64,000 nt of DNA from Phyto melanocephala (taxonomy: Eukaryota; Arthropoda; Insecta; Diptera; Rhinophoridae): positions 92,911,015 to 92,975,014 of the forward strand of contig OW799237.1 of NCBI GenBank assembly GCA_941918925.1, written 5' to 3'. The position numbers and the translations under genes were made by a program. Below are positions 20,661-31,282 of this stretch, piece by piece (position 1 is the stretch's first letter; every line of letters begins with the position of its first letter). The notes beneath the pieces are model-generated. The model saw only the letters and a program-made list of their open reading frames with translations, was not told the origin of the DNA and searched no databases.

Positions 20661-22183
20661 GTTATTTCATCCCATTCTCCCTCTTCCGGTATTATTACTT
20701 AGAACATTATCATAAATAACGAATTCTATTTTACGTTGACATAACAATTATTTAAAAAAGGTTCGTATTTGACAATATCGTAAAAATTACAATGAACTAT
20801 TTAAGTTTAAAGTAATAAAGTGTTAAGGAATTGTTTTTGACTTAGGATACAAATATGTATTAGAATTCATCAGTTAAAATTTAATTTTTAATTTGACGAT
20901 TCGTTACTTGTATTTTTATAATTACACTTTTACACAACAGTGGGGAATTTTGGGAAAACTCAAATAAAAATATGGACAAAAGCAACTAATTTATGTAAGT
21001 CTTGGTAAGTAAAAATGTTGCTGGGATATTAGAAATTTTTTGGAAATAATGAAATTTGTCTTTTAATAACACAATTTCATTTCAAACTAAATAGCTTTAA
21101 TGTTTATGCAAATAATGTCTTAAAACACATAAAACAAATGACATAATTGACGAAAACAAAAAGATATTTATGGTGTAAAAGCAAAACAGACAAATAGAAA
21201 AGAAAGCAATAGAAATAAAATAATTAAAACATTTCTGTCGTTTTTCTTACACAAATTTTATTTTTTAACTTTTACATAATTTTATTGTTAATAATTTTTT
21301 ATTTAACTTGACTCTAATAAGACAAAACCAATATTAATGGGATGAAGACATTCAAAGAAAAAATATAATAGACAGTGTGGAAAATGTTTAACATGTTTGA
21401 AAAGAAAACTCTGCTGCAATATTGAAACTATTAATAAAAATTCTAATGTTTTGAGATTTTATTTAATAATTATCATAATTATTCTTTTGTTATAAATCTT
21501 GAATTATAAATGAATATTAAAAAATCAACTTAATAGCCCTTTGTTAAACAGTTTTCTAGCAGAGGGAGAAAAGTGAAAGTTGGCATAATTCAAGCTGATA
21601 TAGGAAACTAGTGTCAAATTTTAAAATTTATGGATTTTTGCTTAGCACTCAAAAAGGCAATCGAAAAAATCTTAAACACATCTGCGTCTTAACTTTTTCC
21701 TTTAATGTAGTGATCTTTAGAAAATATGTCTTTTATATTTTTAATAACAAACATGTTAATTTGCTGTGAGTTTGATCAAAATAAATGACAAACAAGAAGT
21801 ACATGTAAAAGCAATTTGAATTCGTACAGGTGAAATTATCAGCCCAGCTAGTGGTGAAGAATTCTGTCGAGATTTTTGGAATTCACCTTGATCAAGGTAG
21901 ATTAATATAGTACTCGTATCCAATCAGTTGACTGTTTTATTTTTCAAATACAATTTATCAGCGTTACCAACCTTTTTTTAAAAGTCTTTCTGCATGTATC
22001 AAAATTAACTTTTTTAACTTTATACAAAAAATAATTCGCAGTTTCAGTTGGTTTAAGTAAAACGTTTTTAAAAAATACAAAACCATGAATAAAAAGTTTT
22101 CGCTTTAATATTTTTTAAAATTATTATAATTAAAGAAGAAAATGAAAAAAAAAAAAGATTGTGTGACATATGCCGGCATATTG
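20661..22183. other. AT-rich; no gene recognised
   Basis: Long AT-rich stretch. At 21826-21910 words such as GGAATTCACCTTG and CAAGGTAGATTAATA resemble the ends of the hAT-type MITE at 28328-28518 and may be decayed MITE ends. Nothing else is seen. Confidence 0.3.
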
Positions 22184-22426
22184 TCGTTGCTCTAACAAAT
22201 TCAGTTATGTGTTTTTTACTGAATTTTCAGAAGATCAAAAAAAGCATTTTATTTTGTTACTTTACAGTATTAAACTTACGCATATTGACAATTGCTTATT
22301 TTTGAACCAATCAAGATACCCCTAAACGGTTTGGTGGATAGATGTAGGCCCAATAAACCTTCAAAGTAGAGCAATTAAAAAAATTTTAAAATTGTAACAT
22401 AACCGATTACGTCAGAGCAGCAACGA
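22184..22426. mobile_element. MITE, copy 1 of a two-copy family
   Basis: Ends TCGTTGCTCTAACAAATTCA on the left and ...GTCAGAGCAGCAACGA on the right are imperfect inverted repeats of about 28 bases. A homologous copy lies at 42517-42759 and shares AACCAATCAAGATA, AAACGGTTTGGTGGATAG, TGTTACTTYACAGTAT and ACATAACCGAT. No coding capacity. Confidence 0.68.
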
Positions 22427-22520
22427 TATATACAAAAACAAAATGCATGTGTTCTTTTAGTTGTTGCCGCCATGCATATACCTTATGAATGTGCCTTGGT
22501 CTTGATTTTATTTATTAATG

Positions 22521-22705
22521 CAGGGATGGAAATGGGATATTGGTTTCGGTATTAAACCACTAATTCCTTTTTTTGCTAATAAATGTATTCAATTCATGTA
22601 TATTTGTTGCTTTTGTACTATTTATAATGTGTTTTACAAATATAAATTTTTTCGTAAATCAATTTTTATTAAATTAAAAATATTATTAAACCTTTTTCAG
22701 CCCTG
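22521..22705. mobile_element. CAGGGATGGA-type MITE, copy 1
   Basis: Starts CAGGGATGGAAATGGGATAT and ends with AGCCCTG. The left half matches the reverse complement of the right half of the copy at 52688-52896 (TTTCGGTATTAAAC shared). An 80% AT interior gives a meaningless 62-codon frame. No target duplication is evident. Confidence 0.55.
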
Positions 22706-23144
22706 ATATACGAATTGATCATGACTGAAAACATTCCCTAAAAAGTCGCACATGCCTGCACGAATTTGCTTTGTGTAAAAGTTATTAATAAATTTTCAAA
22801 CAACTCCAAGATGTTGCTACAAAAGTTTGCCAAAAACTTAAATATCTACCATTGAACTATTTAAAATATTATTAAAAAGTATCAAAAGAATTCGACCTTT
22901 GAGAAGGAACCTGGTTTGGAAATAAAAAAGAGTGTAGATGATATAGGGCAGCCTTAAAAAATTGGAAACATGTTAAAAAGAACTCTTAACGCTTCTGGTA
23001 GAAAAGCATTTTTGATAGCTTAGTGCTCTGATCAGTTGGTGGGCTTAAAAACATACAAAGATATTGAAGGAGACCTCTTTCATCCCTTTTCGAACCCCTT
23101 CGTAACCTAGAGATTACAAGGTTACCACGACCTCACTGAGTCCC
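22706..23144. other. No gene; probable transposon debris
   Basis: From 23060 onward base composition is more balanced and likely represents the 3' trailing region of the following minus-strand non-LTR relic. Nothing specific is recognised in 22706-23050. Confidence 0.25.
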
Positions 23145-23480
23145 GTGCCGTCCCAGGCGTTTTCTCTAGACTTTTGTGACTTCACATTGCAGACCGATGA
23201 TTATCTACAATCTAGAGTCCTTCATAATCGCCAGTATCTGCCCCAGAAAAATTTCCCCCATAACACTCACATCCAACGTGTGCCTGCCAGTGGTACTAAG
23301 CCTATTACCAGACATTGCCGGACATTCGCATACTACATGCGCCGCTGTCTCAGCAGTCTCAATCCACAATCTGCAAACATCATCCTCCACAACCACGATG
23401 CTGTGCAGAGATATTTGAAGTTGCCATGCCCTGTTTCAGATAGTGATTCTTCAAAAAATTTAGAAGTCAAAAATAGGGCT
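23145..23480 (-). pseudogene. Non-LTR retrotransposon ORF2 C-terminal relic
   Basis: On the minus strand, frames near 23440-23396 give TGHGNFKY. After a shift comes VVEDDVCRLWIETAETAAHV, then VCECPAMSGNRLSTTGRHTL and GQILAIMKDSRL. This is the end of ORF2 in Jockey/R1-type elements: the ...TGH...L stretch followed by a C-terminal zinc knuckle C-X2-C-X(n)-H-X4-C. Here the second Cys of CRLC has become Trp (CRLW), so the knuckle is damaged. The plus-strand frame over the same bases is a shadow. Confidence 0.72.
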
Positions 23481-23639
23481 CGGAAATTAAAATAATAATT
23501 CATAAAAAATATTCTTGCTATATAAGGACGACGTAATGTATGTACTGGCAGGTTTCTTGCAGCTTCCGGATCAAAATTTTTGTGTTGCTAATGCTAGAAG
23601 AATATTGAGAAAATATTTAATTTAGCAGACAGAATTTCC

Positions 23640-24000
23640 TAAAAAAGTTTTTAAATGAAAAACTTAATGCAGTTGTTGCAAAAGAAGCAAAAGCCATTTG
23701 GTACAGTGGGCCCTTTAAATACCAATATAAAAATCAAAAAAATTTTTTTAAAAAGCTTTTACCTTTCATAAGGAATGAAATTCCGATTTGGCATCTATCT
23801 GTTACTGTGGTAGAAAAGCTCAGTATTGGTACCAAAACAGTAACATAGTTTTTGTATCAAGAGAGGCCAATCCTCAAAATTGTCCGGAGATGGGACCATT
23901 TGGAAAATATTGGGCTTTTTTAAAAACAGAACTAAAGAGCACAAAAAAATTGTATCCCACATTATTAAAAATTAAAAAAAGATATGGTCAAACTGTTTAA
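23640..24000 (+). pseudogene. DD37E-type transposase fragment
   Basis: The frame 23788-24000 contains LASICYCGRKAQYWYQNSNI and VFVSREANPQNCPEMGPF, then KYWAFLKTELKS. This parallels the segment from the second catalytic Asp (WPDLAS-HY) to the third acidic residue (NPPNCP...PIE) in the element at 25848-27149. Here PIE has become PFG, so the catalytic Glu is lost, and the Asp region lies in another frame. Sequence differs from the 25848 element, so it is a separate related family or an old copy. Ends were not found. Confidence 0.62.
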
Positions 24001-24382
24001 AAAAGTGACTAAATAAAAAACTATTAAATCTCTAATGGAAGGGTTACTAAGAAAGGTCCATAAGTTAGTTAGTTAGTTAGATGTATAGAAGTTTTATTTT
24101 TCAGTGATTTGTAATATATTATATGGCTGGCTCCTAACACTGGTTACTGCCGACTCATTCAATTAAATACAAAATCAAAGAAAATTAACTGTCCGTTTTA
24201 TATCGATACTAATTACAGTAGTCCGAGTTGCAGCCTTTATTAAAAGCAAAGTGATGCCAAACAATGCAACGCTGCTTATAATTTACTGCGCTTAAATAAT
24301 CTTTGTTGTAGTTTATATTGATGTTCTCTTGTTATTCTTTATTTAAAAAAAATTTATTGTACTTTTTATTCTTGGATAGACT
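24001..24382. other. No gene; short TTAG run
   Basis: A short (TTAG)n run lies near 24065-24079. The remainder is not recognised. Confidence 0.25.
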
Positions 24383-24594
24383 TAAGGCACATTTATTCTT
24401 GTTTCGTCAGCTGATTATTTTTTTATTTCATATATAAATTTATTTTCCTTATAAATTTCAGCTGTCAAAGCCCATACATAAAAAACTGTTCCCTCTCTTC
24501 TCTCATTTATTTTAAATGTCAAACTTCATATATAAAAAATATAAACAAAAAATTCTCTCCGAACTGCAATTACCTGATAAATTGATATGCCTTG
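24383..24594. mobile_element. hAT-like MITE with near-perfect 8-bp target duplication
   Basis: The left end TAAGGCACATTTATTCTTG and the right end ...TTGATATGCCTTG are imperfect inverted repeats. Flanks GATAGACT (24375-24382) and GATAGATT (24595-24602) agree at seven of eight positions, as expected for hAT insertion. The body matches 15816-16025. The ends resemble those of the MITE at 28328-28518 (CAAGGC...). Confidence 0.68.
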
Positions 24595-24602
24595 GATAGA
24601 TT

Positions 24603-25847
24603 GAAAATAAAACGAACTATTAAAAAATAGAAAAATAAAATTTTTTCCTGACCTTAAAAAACCATCAACTGTAATAACTTAATTGTTCTATATTTAAGTG
24701 TAATTCCAAAAAAAAAAATTTTTTTTTAATTTTTTTTTAATTACAAGAAAGACATTTCAATAGGTCACGTTTAAAACCAAATATTTGTTAAATTATTTAT
24801 TGTGAATTAATTATATACTTAAACATTCAATTTAACTCGTATTAATTTAAAACAAAATTGTGTCTACTGTTCGCTTCTTAAGTCTTTTGTTTGAAGCATG
24901 CTTTAAGTAGTACAAACATTTGTTTGTTTATAATAAATATTTCCGTATGTTTGTCGTTCTATTTAATTTATTATTTTAATTTTCACATTATTTTTTTGAA
25001 ATCTTTTTTTTTTTGAAATATATAATTGTTTGATGAAATAAATCTTCTTTGTCATACAATTACTATGTCGCCGATAGTCATAAAGCATGAAATTCGTGAA
25101 AAAAAATAAATACAAATGCAATGTTTTTTTTTTGATGATTTGTCATCGTCAAGAAGTTTGTCGGTTAAATACATTTTTAAATAATAATAATATTATTATA
25201 ACAAAACATTCCCAAAGAGTTACAGTCATTGCTCATGTTATGTCAACAATATTATTTTCTAATAGTAATATATAGTTCTCATTTGTATCGTGACACGTTT
25301 CTATTGTGTCAGTTTTCATTAAAAAAAGAATAAACGAATTATTAACACTTAGTAGTGGATTATTTCGTGCTGATTAAAACTGGTGATAATGATAATCTGA
25401 TAAAAAAAAAAAAAACATAATTTATGGGTATAAATATTTGATTGGCATCTAAATTTAGTTTTAGAAAAATGTTATTATTATAATTTTTTTTGTTTTTTTT
25501 TATAAAATGAACTTGAAAGTTTAAATAAAAATTAAGTATACATTTATCAAAAACTTGCGTAATATTTTTTTAAAATCCATTCACTGTAATGAAGTATGAT
25601 GATTTGGGCTTAAATTATTTTCATGCTGCGTAAATTGTTTTAGACATACATACATATTTTTGTATAGTAAATGGTAAATGGTAAATGCAAGTATTATTTA
25701 ATATGATTGAATGTCTATCTGAAACAAAAATTTATTAAGACTTTCTCGCAAAGGCCATGTACTTGGTGTAGTTTAACAGGCTAGAGCCTCAGTTCGTAAT
25801 CAAATCCTTGACCTCTAAAATGGCACCAAGAAAACTTTTTTCATATA
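24603..25847. other. AT-rich; no gene recognised
   Basis: Homopolymer tracts (24710-24745, 25000-25015, 25401-25415) and AT-rich DNA. A short ATGGTAA direct repeat is near 25671-25685. No coding or family repeat is seen. Confidence 0.3.
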
Positions 25848-27149
25848 AGGGGTGTCTAGAAATGCTTTCTTACATTTTTTACAGGGCACTACGCAAACAA
25901 TTATTATTTAATTAATTTTTTTGTTCCACTCTGTGATAGTTATAAGTGTCAACAATACTTTGCTAATAAGTTAATTCAAATTATTTAATCCGTATTTAAA
26001 ATGTCGTCAAAGAGAGAAAAAGTGAGAAAAAATATTGTGGATATTTATAATGAAAATAAACAACTTTCTTACGCTGAAGTTGCGCAACGGGCAAAAGTGT
26101 TCAGAGAGACTGCCCGCAACGTTATTTTTAAATTCAAAAAAGACTTGTCTATTAAGCACAAGAAAGGTGGAGGGCCTCGTGGTTTTAGGAATCCTCAAAT
26201 CGTTAGAAAGGTGAAGGCACTTTGGAAGCAAAATCCAAACATTTCCATTCGCGATATCGCACGAAAACTAAATATTTCGAAGTCGCTTGTAGAACAAATT
26301 AAAAAAAAAATTAAGAACCTTCAAAGTCAAGAAAGCTCCAAACCGAAACGAAAAAGGAACAAAAATGGCAAGAATAAGAGCAAGACAGTTGCTACGACAC
26401 AAATTAAATAATTTTAATCGATGTATTTTAATGGACGATGAAACCTATTGTAAGGCTGACTATTCAGAGCTACGTGGTCAGGGTTTTTATGTTTCTAATA
26501 AAAGAGCTAATGTTTCCGATAAATTTAAGTATAAAAAGATTTCAAAATTCGACAAAAAAATATATGATATGGCAAGCAATATGTACATACATGTGGGAAA
26601 ACTTCAAAGGCAATCATTGTGAATCGTACAATGAACAGCGAATTTTATATTAATGAGTGCCTGAAAAAGGCTGTATTGCCATTATGCAGAAGCCACAATA
26701 TACCTCCACTGTTTTGGCCCGACTTGGCAAGCTGCCACTACAGCAAAGACGTCCTTGAGTGGTATGAGGCCAACAAAATAAATTTTGTACCGAAAAACAT
26801 AAATCCCCCAAATTGTCCAGAGCTAAGGCCTATTGAACGCTATTGGGCTATAATTAAGCAGTACCTAAGAACAAAGTTCAAAACTTCAGCAAATGTAAAA
26901 AAATTTGGATTTATTTAGAAAAAAGCTATCAAACACTTCGATAAAACGTGTGTCCTACGTTTAATGCAAAGCGTTAAGAAAAAAGTGCGAAATTTTGCAA
27001 AAGAAAATAAAATTTTAAACTTTGGTTTTTTGCATAATAAAGTTTAGAAATTTTTTTCCATAACGCCAATAAAATGTATTTTTTGTTTGAAAAAAAAACT
27101 AGATTTGCGAGACATTTTAAAATGTAAAAAAGCATTTCGAGACACCCCT
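25848..27149 (+). mobile_element. Complete DD37E Tc1/mariner transposon (inactive)
   Basis: Both ends are intact: AGGGGTGTCTAGAAATGCTT at 25848 and the reverse complement of AGGGGTGTCTCGAAATGCTT ending at 27149. The repeat extends about 33 bases with two or three mismatches. TA flanks both sides (25846-25847, 27150-27151). The length of 1302 bases is what is expected of a full-length Tc1/mariner-type element. The only long gene inside is the transposase (separate entry), broken by indels and a stop. Confidence 0.88.
26001..27047 (+). pseudogene. DD37E transposase, frameshifted
   Basis: The ATG at 26001 opens a 136-codon frame. It carries a paired-like DNA-binding region with two helix-turn-helix parts (YNENKQLSYAEVAQRAKVFR; IRDIARKLNISKSLVEQIKK) joined by a GGGPRG hinge. 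After the A-run at 26300-26309 homology continues in the +1 frame: RARQLLRHKL, then ILMDDETYCKADY with the first catalytic Asp. A second shift at the A-run near 26560 leads to KKYMIWQAIC, and a third near 26600 to IVNRTMNSEFYINECL. FWPDLASCHYS then carries the second Asp and NCPELRPIERYWA the Glu. Exactly 37 residues separate these two, hence DD37E, a group first described in mosquitoes. A TAG at 26916 interrupts the last part, which continues KKAIKHFDKTCVLRL to the stop at 27045-27047. Conserved catalytic residues with few lesions suggest fairly recent death. Confidence 0.87.
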
Positions 27150-27389
27150 TACAACAGAATTTATGAAATATAAATTCTGAGTAGAAAATTATTCCAAACT
27201 TTTCTACAACTTGAAAATTTTTGTGAAATTTTTGATCGAAACTGTTTTATGACATGAAAATATTTTTGTAAACAAAATAATTATTTTTTTAGTTTTCTTT
27301 AATTAAAATTTAACAAAAAAAATTTCTTAAATAAAAGAACTGTCGGAAAGGGATGCCTTCTATATTTTGGGATTAGAGACAACAAATAA

Positions 27390-28215
27390 ATATTTATCAT
27401 CGAAAATTTCTTTAGTACTTTTTAAAGTATTCTCCTTTCAACCGCTTCATCAGGTGTTGAAGAACGTTGAGCTATCAAATTTTTTTATGTTTGGGTCATT
27501 GGGTGCTAAGTCAGAATTATTAAATTGACGTTTTATGTGCTTAAAAGTCCTTTGTTTAAGCTGATGTGTGTGAGCTCTCATTATTGTTTTGGAGAGTGAT
27601 CCGTGTTTGGCGGTTGGGTTTATTTATTTCTCCAAAGACTTTTGGCAAACAAATGGTTGTGTATCAGTTAAAAAGTCACCGTTATACCAATGGCACGATA
27701 AAGACAGCTCCAATTTTTGCGAAAGAACAGGTGACTATTTGCTTCGAAGTGATTCGAGCCCGAACTATTTTTGTAGGGTTTTGTTAATGTTGGAAGACCC
27801 ATACAGTCGACAACTGTGTTGTTTTGTGCTCATACACATAGATACAAAATTCATTACCTGTCACAACATAATACATATATTTTGAAGCACCGCTTTTGTA
27901 CTTTTCAAGCATTTCTTGCGACCAATTAACACGAACCTTTATTCTGAGCGATTGTCAAATTATGTGGTATACAACGCAAACAAATCTTGTTTACAGAAAA
28001 ATATTCATGCAATATTAAATGTATGTTGATGCCATTATTACTTAAGAATACGTATATTTCACGATAAGTTACATGGCAATCTTGCAGTATCATTTCATGC
28101 ATAGTGTCAATGTTTTTTGAAACAACTATCGATTTTGGACGACCTTCTTGAAACTCGATTAAGTTCAGTAAACCATAAATAATCACCGGGTTTTAATGGA
28201 GCTTTATTGCTAAAA
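27390..28215 (-). pseudogene. mariner transposase relic
   Basis: The best-preserved part is the frame 28186-27926: FQEGRPKSIVVSKNIDTMHE, MILQDCHVTYREIYVFLSN, ICLRCIPHNLTIAQ. This matches the helix-turn-helix region of mariner transposases ending in the W-I-P-H-N-L linker (here CIPHNL). Downstream pieces in changing frames are SQEMLEKYKSGASKYMYYVV, TGNEF (normally TGDES, first catalytic Asp lost), QLSTVWVF, RARITSKQIVTCSF, DLAPNDPNI (last catalytic Asp region) and LKGEYFKK at the C-terminus. The order is complete, so this was a whole mariner gene, now decayed by many indels and stops. Inverted ends were not pinned down. Confidence 0.78.
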
Positions 28216-28327
28216 ATCAAATCGAAAGTTTTGAGAAATAGTTGCAGAAAACTGTTCACGGCCAACATTAATTTTACAAGTTACTATAAATAACACATGT
28301 AGTGTTCGAACATCAAAACGTTCTGAG

Positions 28328-28518
28328 CAAGGCGAATTCAATAAGGTGAACTCGTCGCTAAAACAACTACAAAGTGAAAAAATACAAACGTGTATTTTGT
28401 TAGTGTAAAACAAAACGATATGTCAAAAATACACAAAAATTTGACAAGTGGTCCCTAGAAGTAGTCAATAGCTGGTGATCAGCTGATCTAATAAATTCAC
28501 CTTATTGAATTCGCCTTG
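28328..28518. mobile_element. hAT-type MITE, perfect TIR and 8-bp TSD
   Basis: A 23-bp terminal repeat begins CAAGGCGAATTCAATAAGGT at 28328 and is repeated without mismatch in reverse complement at 28496-28518. The flanks are identical 8-mers GTTCTGAG at 28320-28327 and 28519-28526. The total is 191 bases with no coding capacity. Perfect ends and target duplication mean a young insertion, placed just beyond the 5' side of the mariner relic. Confidence 0.92.
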
Positions 28519-28526
28519 GTTCTGAG

Positions 28527-29334
28527 TTTGTATATTGTTAAAAATGTCAAACTTTACTATAGAAACATTAGTTGCCAGATTGTTGCACAATCCTGAAATA
28601 TAAAGGCAACTATCACAAAACCATCTTTAATAAAAGACACAACTTTTCAGAAAAGTAAAGTAAAGTTTGTTTAAAAAAAAATTCAAAATAGTTAAAGATG
28701 AGCTTTAAATAAAATACTATTGGGTTTAATTTATTAAATACTTATAATTTCACGAATCCCGAATCATTAAAACTAATTAAGTTTTTCAGACCATTCCCAT
28801 CATCCATTAGTCCTTGAGTATTGTGTCCAAATGTTTAATTCTCTTTTAAGAAATATTATGTAATTCTATAATACAATAAAACAATTTCGTAGTGGTGCCC
28901 ATCATGGACTTCCAATTTTTATGGTGTATTATATTCTGCTAGTGAATACCCCTATCATTTTTGTTTGTACATTTTAGAAAGAACACCGAATAAATTATAT
29001 TTTGGTGGTTTATATCTCACTTATTTACAAACCGATTTCCCAGTTTTTCTTGGCAATAATTTTCGAGTTCACGGCTTGTATTTTGCTGTCTTTAGTGTGT
29101 CCAAAAAATTATTTAAGAGCTTGAGTAAAAAAATATATATTTTTCCAAACCTTTTTTACCTGTAACTTTGATGGTTAGTGAGCTATTTGGTAAATTTCTT
29201 CTTAGAAGTATCTATACATATGTATAAATAGGCATATCGTATCTATAAATAGTAGTAAATGTGTCTAAAAATTATTCTAGTGCTAAAGAAATTTTGATTT
29301 TTATGGTAAAAATATAGAGCAACAGCTGAGGCAG
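28527..29334. other. AT-rich; no gene recognised
   Basis: The frame at 28965-29165 is hydrophobic AT-rich translation without family resemblance. No repeat identified. Confidence 0.3.
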
Positions 29335-29600
29335 TCGTGTTTATTTGCTGATATCTCAGAGAGTTATAGGAAAGTTAAAGTAATTACACAGAATTTATTT
29401 TTGGTTACTTCTAAAAGATTGATACCACATACATGTCTATGCAACATGGGGGAAGCGGTTTGCTTCTAAAAGTTGATTTTAATCAACACACTGACATTTC
29501 TCAATTGACTCCCCCAGTCGTAAGCTTTTAGAAAATATACACTTCATTAGATCGAAAATTAATATTGTGTAAATAACAAACGGAATGAAAAAGCTGGAAC
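29335..29600 (-). mobile_element. Diverged DINE-1-like (family 1) fragment
   Basis: On the minus strand the 5' half of family 1 can be followed: ACAAACGGAATGAAAAAG (normally the 'tttgtcattccgtttgt' block), CTTTTAGAAAATATACACTT, TTGACTCCCCC, TTCTAAAAGTTGATTTTAAT and GATATCTCAGAGAGTTATAG. The terminal hairpins are missing. It is older than the other copies. Confidence 0.6.
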
Positions 29601-29852
29601 CAGAGATGAAGGGTTTAATAGAAGCGCAAAAAAATTTTTACTTTAATATTTTTACTGAACATTTTTATTTTGTGAAATATCTTGGAATTTAAAACTCATT
29701 TTTGTGAAAAATTTATATATTGGGTTTAAGCTTAAAAATCTTATAAAAATATAAAAATTATTTAAAATATTTTAAAAATATTAAAATCACTGAAAAATTT
29801 TATTGAGGCATTAAACGACCTAAATATTTTGTACAAAATAAATAACAAACAT

Positions 29853-29892
29853 GTAAGAGCTGTGCCGAATCTTATATACCCTTCACACAGCT
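29853..29892 (-). mobile_element. 3'-end fragment of a family 1 DINE-like element
   Basis: GTAAGAGCTGTGCCGAATCT followed by TATATACCCTTCAC is the 3' terminal block on the minus strand, with part of the GCCGAATATAG hairpin deleted. It lies about 70 bases upstream of the full copy at 29965 in opposite orientation. Confidence 0.6.
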
Positions 29893-29964
29893 TATACCAA
29901 CATGTAAAGACGATTGCACGTTTTTAGGGTGTAACTCTGACCAAATCTATAAATTTAACTTTAT

Positions 29965-30697
29965 TATACCCTTCACCTGTGGTGCACAAGGGTATATATA
30001 GCTTTGTCATTCCGTTTGTAATTTCTACAATTTTCATTTCCGACCCCATAAAGTATATATTTTCTGAAAGCTTATGAATAGAGGAGTCGATTAAGCCCTG
30101 ACCGTCTGTCCGTCTGTCCGTCTGTCCGTGTGTTGGTTGAAATCAACTTTTAGAAGCAACTATAAGTTCCTCAGATATGTATATGGTATCAATTCTTGGA
30201 AATATCCAGGAATGAATCGCTATTGAAATTCAGCACAATCGCCCCATAACTTTCTGAGATATGAGCAAAAAACCACGACCACCTCGCTTTTTTTCACAAT
30301 TACAACAACAATAACATACATACATACATGTAAAAAACATACCAAACAAAAAAAATTACAAAAAAAAAAATATTGAAAATAAGAAAAAAATAATAAAAAA
30401 AAACCAAAAAAAAAAAATTAAAAAAAAATTAAAAAAAAATTTTAAAAAATTTTTTAAAAATTTTTCTAAAAAAATTTTTTAAAAAAATTTAAAAAAAATA
30501 TAAAAAAAAAATAAAAAAATATATTTAATAAAATAAAATAAAATTTTTTTGGCTCAGCTGGGATTCGATGCCGCATTTATTCTAACGGGTACGTATGCAC
30601 GTATTTTATATGGGATGAACAACAATTGTTATTGCATGACTACACGTTGTGAAGGGTATATAAGATTCGGCACAGCCGAATATAGCACTGTTACTTG
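29965..30697 (+). mobile_element. DINE-1-like Helentron, family 1, full length
   Basis: Starts TATACCCTTCACCTGTGG with its hairpin partner GTGCACAAGGGTATATA and contains four GTCY-type repeats (CCGTCTGTCCGTCTGTCCG). It then has a long A-rich core, with T-rich parts, instead of the purely T-rich core of other copies. It ends ATTCGGCACAGCCGAAT and TATAGCACTGTTACTTG at 30697. Confidence 0.88.
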
Positions 30698-30890
30698 TTT
30701 TTAATTAACATTTTTCCCCAGAGATTTTTCACTAGCATCTCAGTCGGTAATAGACCCATTGAACCAAAATTTTCTGTAAATGCTGCTAAAGTCAAATATT
30801 TTATACGTAGGTAACAAATGTTGCAAGAAATTCCATAGAAGCTGCAAAATCTGACTATGTTTGGGTAACAAATAGAAGCAATCGTGTGCC

Positions 30891-31282
30891 TGTAAAAAAC
30901 ATACCAAACAAAAAAAATTACAAAAAAAAAAAATATTAAAAATAAGAAAAAAATAATAAAAAAAAACTACAAAAAAAAATTTTAAAAAAATTTAAAAAAA
31001 AAATTTTAAAAAATTTTTTAAAAATTTTTCTACAAAAATTTTTTAAAAAAATTAAAAAAAAAATATAAAAAAAATAATAAAATATAAATAATATATTAAA
31101 TAAAATAAAATAAAATTTTTTTGGCTCAGCTGGGATTCGATGCCACATTTATTCTAACGTGTACGTATGTATGCACGTATTTTATATGGGATGAATGGTG
31201 ATACAAACAATTGTTATTGCATGACTACACGTTGTGAAGGGTATATAAGATTCGGCACGGCCGAATATAGCACTGTTACTTG
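30891..31282 (+). mobile_element. Partial tandem duplicate of the 29965-30697 element
   Basis: Starting at TGTAAAAAACATACCAAACA, this segment repeats the 3' half of the previous copy (30329-30697) almost base for base, including the unusual A-rich core and the terminal block. The 193 bases between the two are not part of the family. A local duplication of core and 3' end is more likely than an independent insertion, because the low-complexity core is shared. Confidence 0.8.

Noticed and set aside
23145..23495. 116-codon plus-strand frame
   Set aside because: The opposite strand carries recognisable non-LTR ORF2 C-terminal motifs over the same bases; the plus frame is its shadow.
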